Positions 57,991-64,000 of a stretch of DNA of 64,000 nucleotides are shown piece after piece (the stretch's first letter is position 1; every line of letters begins with the position of its first letter). Location of the stretch: assembly GCF_007829875.1 (NCBI RefSeq), contig NZ_VIWV01000001.1, positions 6,632,501-6,696,500 of the forward strand, written 5' to 3'. A program made the translations under genes and the position numbers. Source of the stretch: Streptomyces capillispiralis (GTDB lineage Bacteria > Actinomycetota > Actinomycetes > Streptomycetales > Streptomycetaceae). The notes under the pieces are model-generated. The model saw only the letters and a list, made by a program, of their open reading frames with translations. It was not told where the DNA came from and ran no database searches.

Positions 57991-58449
57991 GTGACCGCCG
58001 AAGCCCCGCCCGCCCCCGCACCGCCGTACGGCCGGCTGATGCCCGTGACCGTCCACTTCGACGACCTCGACGCGCTGGGTCTGCTGCACAACGCCCGCTA
58101 CCCGCTGCTGGTCGAGCGGGCGTGGACGGAACTGTGGCAGGACAAGGGCGTCCGCTTCGACGGCGACTGGGCCGCGGCCGGTGACGCCTGCAACGCGGTC
58201 AAGGAGTTCCGGATCGGCTACGACGCGCCGGTCACCCGGACCGGCGGCTACGCCGTCCACCTCTGGCTGGACCGGCTGGGCACGACCGGGCTGACCTACG
58301 GCTTCCGCTTCTGCTCGGCGGACGGCACGGTCACCTACGCCCGGGGCAGCCGGGTGCTGGTGCGGCTGGACGCCGCCACGCTGCGCCCGGCGCCCTGGAG
58401 CGAGGCGTTCAGGGCCGCGGCGCGGGAACTGCTGCGTCCGGACGCGTGA
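57991..58449 (+). CDS. hotdog-fold acyl-CoA thioesterase
   Basis: A 152-aa 4HBT-type thioesterase. The catalytic segment VHFDDLDALGLLHNARYPLLVERAW has the conserved Asp and the D-x-x-G-x-x-H/N-N pattern. A central beta-sheet region (FRIGYDAPVTRTGGYAVHLWL) follows. The substrate is an acyl thioester of unknown chain. GTG start with AGGAG 10 nt upstream. It is divergent from the nucleobase permease. Its last 41 bp overlap the end of the convergent MFS gene. Confidence 0.88.
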   Translation: MTAEAPPAPAPPYGRLMPVTVHFDDLDALGLLHNARYPLLVERAWTELWQDKGVRFDGDWAAAGDACNAVKEFRIGYDAPVTRTGGYAVHLWLDRLGTTGLTYGFRFCSADGTVTYARGSRVLVRLDAATLRPAPWSEAFRAAARELLRPDA

Positions 58450-59614
58450 TCTTCGTGCGGTCGCCCGCGCGCAGCACGCCCGCGAAGCCCGCGATGCCGC
58501 ACGACAGCAGCGTCACCAGGACGAACGACACCATCAGGCTGGTCGCCTGGGCCAGCAGGCCGATCGCGCTCGGGGCGATGAGCCCCGAGGTGTAGGTGAT
58601 GGTGGCGACGCCGGCGATGGCCAGGCTCGGGTTGGAGCCGCTGCGTCCGGCGGCGGCGAAGCACAGCGGCACGACCACCGCGATGCCGAGCCCCATCAGC
58701 GCGAAGCCGCCCATCGCCGTCGCCGGGTGCTCCGAGAGGACGATCAGCAGACCGCCGAGGACGGCGACGACACCGCTCGCGCGGACCGTGCGCACCGCGC
58801 CGAAGCGGTCCACCACGTGGTCACCGGCGATCCGGGCGATCGCCATGGTGAGGGTGAACCCGGTCGTGCAGGCCGCCGCGAGACCGGGCGAGGCCTCCAG
58901 CTGGTCCCGCAGGTACACCGCCGACCAGTCCAGGCTCGCGCCCTCCGCGAACACCGCGCAGAACCCGATCGCGCCGATGACCACCGCGGAACGGGGCGGC
59001 AGCGCGAACCGCGGCGGCGGCTCCTCGTCCGCGGCGGGCTGCAGGTCGAGCACCCAGGCGCAGGCGACGACACCCGCCACCGTCAGGACGGCGGCGGCCA
59101 GCGCGTGGTGCAGCCGGGCGTCCGAGCCGAGGTGGGCCGCGAGCGTGCCGGCCGCCGAGCCGATGAGCGCACCGGCGCTCCACATGCCGTGCAGCCCCGA
59201 CATGATCGACTTGTCGAGGCGGTTCTCCACCTCCACGCCCAGCGCGTTCATCGCCACGTCGGACATGCCCGCCGTGGCGCCGTAGACGAACAGCGCCAGG
59301 CAGAGGGTGAGCAGGTTCGGGGCGATCGACGGCAGGACGAGCGCCAGCGTCCACAGCGCGATCAGCCCGCGCAGCGCGGTGCGGGCGCCGAAGCGGTGGC
59401 TGACGCTGCCGGCCAGCGGCATGGCGACCGAGGCGCCGAGCGCGGGGAAGGCCAGCGCGAGCCCCAGCTGCCCGGCGCTCACCCCGGCGTGGTCCTGGAT
59501 CCACGGGACCCGGGTGGCGAACGAACCGGTGACGGCGCCGTGCACCGCGAACACGGCGGCCACGGCGTACCGCGCCCGCTTCACCTCATGTGGTGCGTAC
59601 ACCGCTGCACTCAT
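58409..59614 (-). CDS. MFS transporter (sugar-efflux/YbjJ-like)
   Basis: A 401-aa major-facilitator transporter with 12 predicted membrane segments. Features include ATRVPWIQDHAGVSAGQLGLAL near the start and the loop motif GSVSHRFGARTALRG between helices 2 and 3. GGGAGGGG lies upstream of the ATG. It is divergent from a ROK-type regulator with a shared dyad between them, so it is the likely target. The substrate may be a sugar or sugar-like metabolite (inference from the regulator). Confidence 0.88.
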   Translation of the reverse strand: MSAAVYAPHEVKRARYAVAAVFAVHGAVTGSFATRVPWIQDHAGVSAGQLGLALAFPALGASVAMPLAGSVSHRFGARTALRGLIALWTLALVLPSIAPNLLTLCLALFVYGATAGMSDVAMNALGVEVENRLDKSIMSGLHGMWSAGALIGSAAGTLAAHLGSDARLHHALAAAVLTVAGVVACAWVLDLQPAADEEPPPRFALPPRSAVVIGAIGFCAVFAEGASLDWSAVYLRDQLEASPGLAAACTTGFTLTMAIARIAGDHVVDRFGAVRTVRASGVVAVLGGLLIVLSEHPATAMGGFALMGLGIAVVVPLCFAAAGRSGSNPSLAIAGVATITYTSGLIAPSAIGLLAQATSLMVSFVLVTLLSCGIAGFAGVLRAGDRTKITRPDAAVPAPRP

Positions 59615-59661
59615 CGCCCCGCCCCTCCCGGTGGTCCGTTCCCGTACGCGCCGCCGTAAAC

Positions 59662-59686
59662 TATCAGGAACCCTGCCTGAAAGATA
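59662..59686. promoter_or_regulatory. ROK-type operator between the divergent MFS and ROK genes
   Basis: TATC-AGG ... CCT-GAAAGATA: outer TATC/GATA and inner TCAGG-N7-CCTGA arms form a dyad centred about 94 bp before the ROK gene and 58 bp before the MFS gene. It is well placed to control both. Confidence 0.6.
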
Positions 59687-59767
59687 AGGGGCCCGGGTCC
59701 ACGGCCCCGGCCCGCGCCCGCCGGTCCTCCCGTCCGACCGGTCCCGCCGATCTGGAAGGATCCCGGC

Positions 59768-60955
59768 ATGGCCGCATCCCCGAGCACCGCCCGAGCCCTC
59801 AACGACCGGCTCGCCCTGCGCCTGCTCCAGCGCGAAGGCCCGCTGACGGCAGCGCAGTTGAAGCAGCTGACCGGCCTGTCCCGGCCCACCGTCGCCGACC
59901 TGGTGGAACGCCTCGCCGCGGCCGGTGCGATCGGGGTGGTCGGGGAGGCGGGGGAGCAGCGGCGCGGGCCCAACGCCAAGCTGTACGGGATCGTCGCGGA
60001 CCGCGCGCACCTGGCCGCGCTGGACGTGCGCACCGAGGGCGTCACCGTCGTGGTGTCGGACCTGGTCGGGGAGGTGCTGGCCGAGGCGGCCGCGCCGATC
60101 ACCCAGGACGCGGGGACGGGACCGGCGGTGGAACAGGCGGTGGCTCTCGTCGAGCGGACGGTGAAGGAGGCGGGCGCCGACCGGCCGCACACCGTGGGCA
60201 TCGGCGCACCCGGCCTGATCGACCCCGCCAGCGGCGAACTGCGCGACTCCACCGGACTGCCCGAGTGGCACCGCCGCCTGGTCGCCGCGCTCCAGGAACG
60301 GCTCCCCGAGGCCCGGGTCAGCGTGGAGAACGAGACCAACCTCGCCGCGCTGGCCGAGCAGCGCGACGGGGCCGCCCGCGACCGGGACACCTTCGTCCTG
60401 CTGTGGCTGGGGCACGGCACCGGCGCGGCCGTGATCCTCGACGGCGTCCTGCGCCGGGGCGCCTCGGGCGGCACCGGGGAGATCGGCTTCCTCCCGGTGC
60501 CGGGGACGGACGGGCTGCCGTCGGCCACCGACTGCGGGGGCGGCTTCCACTCCCTGGTGGGGTCGGCGGCGGTCGTGGCGCTCGCCGAGGAGTACGGCGT
60601 CGCCGCGCCGGGCGGAAGCGCACCGGAGGCGGCCGGCGCGGTACGGGCGGCGGTCGCGGCGGACGGACCCGGCAGCGCGGGGGCGCGGTTCCTCGACACC
60701 CTGGCGGACCGGATCGCGGTGGGCGTCGCCTCGGTGGTCGCGCTGCTGGACCCCGGCTGCGTGGTGCTGGGCGGCGAGGTCGGCCGGGCCGGCGGGGCAG
60801 CGCTCGCCGCCCGGGTCCAGGACCGCCTCGCCGCCATCTCCCCGCTGCCCGCCGAGGTCCGACCCAGCGCCCTGGGCGGTACGGCGGTCCTGCGCGGCGC
60901 GCTGCTCACCGCCCGCGACCGCGCCCAGGAGGACCTGTTCGGAACCCCGGGATAG
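59768..60955 (+). CDS. ROK-family transcriptional regulator
   Basis: A 395-aa regulator. The winged helix-turn-helix is at about 10-60 (LLQREGPLTAAQLKQLTGLSRPTVADLVERL). The ROK sugar-binding domain has IGAPGLIDPASGEL, LWLGHGTGAAVILDGVL and RRGASGGTGEIGF. The His of the usual GEIGH zinc motif is Phe here, and the CxCGxxGCxE motif is reduced to DCGGGFHSLV. Zinc binding and kinase activity are therefore unlikely. GAAGGA precedes the ATG. It probably represses the divergent MFS gene. Confidence 0.9.
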   Translation: MAASPSTARALNDRLALRLLQREGPLTAAQLKQLTGLSRPTVADLVERLAAAGAIGVVGEAGEQRRGPNAKLYGIVADRAHLAALDVRTEGVTVVVSDLVGEVLAEAAAPITQDAGTGPAVEQAVALVERTVKEAGADRPHTVGIGAPGLIDPASGELRDSTGLPEWHRRLVAALQERLPEARVSVENETNLAALAEQRDGAARDRDTFVLLWLGHGTGAAVILDGVLRRGASGGTGEIGFLPVPGTDGLPSATDCGGGFHSLVGSAAVVALAEEYGVAAPGGSAPEAAGAVRAAVAADGPGSAGARFLDTLADRIAVGVASVVALLDPGCVVLGGEVGRAGGAALAARVQDRLAAISPLPAEVRPSALGGTAVLRGALLTARDRAQEDLFGTPG

Positions 60956-60997
60956 CCGCGCTGCCCGGAAGCGGTTCCCGCGCCGCTCCGCCGGGAC

Positions 60998-61744
60998 TCA
61001 GCGGCGCGGGAACCGCTGGGCCAGGAACTCGTCGAACGTGGTGACGCCGACCGCCCGCTCCGGAGCGAGATGACCGCCGTCGCGGAAGGCGCGGTACGCC
61101 GCGCCGCGCAGCGGGACCTTCACCACCGCGCGCCGGCGGCCCGTCGCCTTCAGATAGGCGCGGGCCAGCGAGTCGAACGTGCGGACCTCCGGCCCGCCCA
61201 GGTCGTCCACCCGGCCCGCCGGTCCGCCCCGGGCCAGGTCGGCCAGGCGCCGCGCGACCTCCGTGACCTCGACCGGCTGGTCCTTCACCCGGGCCGGCAG
61301 CGGCAGCACCGGCAGCCTGGCCAGGCCGTCGAAGAACGTGAGCAGCAGATCGTGGAACTGGGTGGCGCGCAGCACCGTCCAGCCGATCCCGGAGTCCTCG
61401 GCCATCCGCTCCACGGCCAGCTTGGACCGGTAGTAGCCGAACGGCACCCGGTCGACACCGACGATCGAGATGTACACCAGGTGGCTCACCCCGGCCCGCC
61501 GCGCCGCCGCGATCAGGTTCCGCGCGGCCTTCTCGTCGCCGCCGCGCGGTGACGTGGCGCAGTGCACGACCGTGTCCGCGCCCGTGACGGACGCGTCCAG
61601 CGGGCTGCCGCCCTGGCGCAGGTCGACGGCGTAGGGCACCGAGTGCCGGCTGAGCACCCGCACCTCGTGCCCGTCCGTCCGCAGCCGCTCGGCGACGTGC
61701 CGGCCGAGGGTTCCGGTCCCGCCGGTCACCAGGATCGTGGTCAT
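60998..61744 (-). CDS. NmrA-like NAD(P)-binding oxidoreductase
   Basis: A 248-aa atypical short-chain dehydrogenase/reductase. The Rossmann motif is ILVTGGTGTLGRHVAERL at the N-terminus. A YYRSKLAVER segment near residue 110 keeps the Tyr-x3-Lys spacing (Y-R-S-K). The C-terminal part is specific to NmrA/complex-I-subunit-like reductases. Substrate unknown. The upstream GGAAAGG supports the ATG at 61744. It is convergent with the ROK gene and on the same strand as the chitinase. Confidence 0.87.
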   Translation of the reverse strand: MTTILVTGGTGTLGRHVAERLRTDGHEVRVLSRHSVPYAVDLRQGGSPLDASVTGADTVVHCATSPRGGDEKAARNLIAAARRAGVSHLVYISIVGVDRVPFGYYRSKLAVERMAEDSGIGWTVLRATQFHDLLLTFFDGLARLPVLPLPARVKDQPVEVTEVARRLADLARGGPAGRVDDLGGPEVRTFDSLARAYLKATGRRRAVVKVPLRGAAYRAFRDGGHLAPERAVGVTTFDEFLAQRFPRR

Positions 61745-61913
61745 CCGTCCAGCCCTTTCCGCCACCGTGCGCCCGCGTCGGCCGGCGCCGTACGGGTCCC
61801 AGCTTTCCCGTGATCGGCGCCGCCCGCACCCGCGCGAGCGGGGCGGGCGTGGTGAGGCCCGGCGGCGGGCAAGGGCCGTCGTCACCGCCGCCGGGCCGGT
61901 TCCGTGAGGTGGG

Positions 61914-64000
61914 TCAGCAGGCTCCCTGGTCCCGCCAGACCCCCCATTCGCCGGTGGTGCCGGGCTCCTCGCCCTGCGTCCACCACTGCGCCTTCCAGAC
62001 GTGCCCGTCGTGCGAGACCACGCTGCCGCCGCCGTACGCCGTCGCCGCGGTCCAGGCCGGTTCCGCGCAGTCGCCCGGCTCACCGGGCGGTGTGGTCGGC
62101 GGGTCCGTCGGGGTGGTGCCGGTGCCCGGTTCGACGACGGTCGTCCCGCGCGCCAGGTCACCGGCCAGCGCGTAGGCGGTGCCGCCGATGGTCACCGTCC
62201 AGTTGGAGGGCGTGGACACCGGCAGGTAGTAGTTGAACGACAGGTCCACGCTCGCGCCCGGGGCCAGCGACTGCCAGGCCGGCAGCTTCAGCGACACCCG
62301 GTGGAAGTCGCCCTTCAGACCGCCCACGTTGCTGCCGCTGTGATCGCTCCTGATCACCTTGGTGCCGAACCCGGACTGGTCGGAGGCGTTCCCGGGAGCG
62401 GCGGTCGCGTAGTCGAACTGGAACTCCGTGCCGCCCGGCAGCGCGGTCCTCGTCCGGTTGGTGATGCGCAGCTTCGGCGTGATCGGGTAGTTGGAGTCGC
62501 CCAGCTTGAACTCCGTGAACTCCACGTCCACGTCCACGGCCTTCGCGGGCAGCTCCGCGTTCGACTTCTTCGCGCCGTACGGAGCGGCCGACCTGAACTT
62601 GTCGTACATCAGCGAGGTGAGGGTGTCGCCCGTCTCGTACTGGCCCTCGGCGGCGTTCCAGTCGTAGTCGCCGGCCAGTTCCCACACCATCGTGCCGCCG
62701 ATGCCGCGTTCCACGACGTAGTCGGCCTTGGCCGCGACCGACTGCTCGTCCTCGGTGGACAGGAAGACCTTCTTCTCGGCGTTCCACAGCCAGGGCGCGA
62801 CCAGCGTCGGGTCGTACTTGCGGGTGTACGTGCCGGTCAGCCGGGTGTCCGCCGGGAAGCCGTACTCGGTGACGTAGTCGCCGACGATGCCCTTCTCGAG
62901 GTTCTTGGCGTGCCACATCGGGTTGGAGCCCGCCGGAGACTCCTTGCCGTCGGTGTCGAGGTCGTGCCAGAGGTTGTCGATGCCGACGGCGCCGTCACCG
63001 CACTTGGCCAGACCGGAACCGGCCGGGCAGGTCGAGGCGGCCGCCCTGCCCCACAGGCCGTCGGTCCCTCCCTGGACGTTCTTGAACCCCCGTGTGTAGT
63101 ACGGCAGTCCGATGTTGATCCGGCCGGCCGGCATGGAGCCGCGGAAGTAGTGGTAGGCCCAGTCGGTGTTGAGGTAGCCGATGCCGCCGTACTGGGCGCT
63201 GCCGTAGACGTTCGCGGCGGCCAGCTCCGCGTCCCGGCCGTCGTCGAACAGGGAGGCGTTCGGGCCGACGTACTCGTTCCAGGCGCCGTGCAGGTCGTAC
63301 GACATGATGTTGACGTAGTCCAGGTACTTCTGGACCTGGAAGGTCTCCATGCCGCGCAGCAGGTAGCCGGACGAGGGCGCCGCGACCGTCAGCAGGTAGT
63401 GCCGGCCGTCCGCCGCGCCCGCCCGGTCCAGCTTCTCGCGCAGCGTCCTCATCAGCGCCGCGTACCCCTTGACCAGCCCGGCCCGGCGGCCGTTGGCGAA
63501 GGACCAGTCGAGCGGGTTGCCCGCGTCCTTCATCGTCGTCGGGTACTCGTAGTCGATGTCGACGCCGTTGAAGCCGTACGTCCTGATGAAGTCGACCGCG
63601 GAGTCGGCGAAGGTGTCGATGCCCGCCTGGTTGACCGAGCCGTCGGCGTTGGCGGCCATCGAGTAGAAGCCGCCGGAGTCCACGCGCTCGCCGGCCTCGT
63701 CGATGTAGCCGCCGGTCTCCGCCCAGCCGCCCACCGAGACCAGCGTCTTGACGTCCGGGTGCTGCTTCTTGAACTTGTTCAGCAGGTTGAAGTGGCCCCG
63801 GTAGGGCAGTTGCGGGTCCATCTCGGCACCGGCCACGCCCGGCCAGGTCATCCCCGTCGCGGCGTTGTCGGCGCCGTCGGGGCCGACGGAGAGCTTGTTG
63901 CCCTTGTCGATATGCGCGAACGCGTAGTTGATGTGGGTGACCTTGTCCCACGGGATGTCGGAGGCGAGGTAGGCGGGCTTGCCGTCCTTGCCGGTGCGCC
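61914..64000 (-). CDS. GH18 chitinase with C-terminal chitin-binding module (5' end outside window)
   Basis: A secreted chitinase. At least 695 residues are visible and the N-terminus lies beyond the right edge. The GH18 barrel has the catalytic NGVDIDYEYP at about 63570-63540, with the Glu acid intact, and SVGGWAETGGY upstream. After the barrel come a beta-sandwich domain rich in Asn/Ser, a Thr/Pro/Gly linker, and a C-terminal CBM5/12-type module (WTAATAYGGGSVVSHDGHVW ending in a Cys). The frame is open to base 63998. It resembles the ChiC/ChiD-like enzymes of S. coelicolor. Confidence 0.93.
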   Translation of the reverse strand, partial: RTGKDGKPAYLASDIPWDKVTHINYAFAHIDKGNKLSVGPDGADNAATGMTWPGVAGAEMDPQLPYRGHFNLLNKFKKQHPDVKTLVSVGGWAETGGYIDEAGERVDSGGFYSMAANADGSVNQAGIDTFADSAVDFIRTYGFNGVDIDYEYPTTMKDAGNPLDWSFANGRRAGLVKGYAALMRTLREKLDRAGAADGRHYLLTVAAPSSGYLLRGMETFQVQKYLDYVNIMSYDLHGAWNEYVGPNASLFDDGRDAELAAANVYGSAQYGGIGYLNTDWAYHYFRGSMPAGRINIGLPYYTRGFKNVQGGTDGLWGRAAASTCPAGSGLAKCGDGAVGIDNLWHDLDTDGKESPAGSNPMWHAKNLEKGIVGDYVTEYGFPADTRLTGTYTRKYDPTLVAPWLWNAEKKVFLSTEDEQSVAAKADYVVERGIGGTMVWELAGDYDWNAAEGQYETGDTLTSLMYDKFRSAAPYGAKKSNAELPAKAVDVDVEFTEFKLGDSNYPITPKLRITNRTRTALPGGTEFQFDYATAAPGNASDQSGFGTKVIRSDHSGSNVGGLKGDFHRVSLKLPAWQSLAPGASVDLSFNYYLPVSTPSNWTVTIGGTAYALAGDLARGTTVVEPGTGTTPTDPPTTPPGEPGDCAEPAWTAATAYGGGSVVSHDGHVWKAQWWTQGEEPGTTGEWGVWRDQGAC

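Overview
The window is chromosomal core sequence from a high-GC actinomycete, almost certainly a Streptomyces. It carries bldD with an intact c-di-GMP motif, the Streptomyces nucleoid protein sIHF, secreted GH6 and GH18 enzymes, many GTG/TTG starts, and overlapping stop/start codons throughout. From memory, gene order matches the S. coelicolor block around SCO1429-SCO1513; no search was run. I see no tRNA, rRNA, CRISPR, insertion sequence or phage genes.

Region 1 (1-13.3 kb): the end of relA, then DUF349 and cyclophilin genes on the minus strand. These are followed by an MBL hydrolase with hisS, a VKOR-type thiol oxidoreductase, rarA, rpsD with a long leader, and a DUF948/DUF6167/alaS/ruvX cluster. 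Region 2 (13.4-22.8 kb): mltG-aroE, a small membrane protein, aroC-aroK-aroB, a proline-rich P-loop protein, an M24 peptidase-like protein with altered metal ligands, then efp and nusB. Region 3 (22.8-37.8 kb): bldD converges on nusB at a strong hairpin. The whole pyrimidine operon follows (pyrR, pyrB, pyrC, a membrane protein, carA, carB, pyrD, pyrF), preceded by a PyrR-binding loop that overlaps the pyrR ribosome-binding site. Next come sihF, gmk, rpoZ, coaBC and metK.

Region 4 (37.9-47.9 kb): priA with degenerate helicase motifs, an HTH protein, fmt, rsmB, rpe and a SorC/DeoR-type sugar regulator. Then comes a secreted barnase-like RNase coupled to a barstar inhibitor, and guaB1. The RNase carries an exact, in-frame 108-bp tandem duplication of its catalytic segment, which is the most unusual coding feature here. 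Region 5 (48.0-54.4 kb) looks like an amino-acid uptake and catabolism island: an APC permease, an Lrp/AsnC regulator, an MFS transporter, and a nitrilase-family amidase next to a flavin amine oxidase. GTTGC/GCAAC elements recur upstream of both the permease and the amidase/oxidase pair. Region 6 (54.4-64 kb) is accessory: DUF5995, GH6, a nucleobase permease, a thioesterase, an MFS/ROK divergon with a shared operator, an NmrA-like reductase, and a GH18 chitinase cut by the window end.
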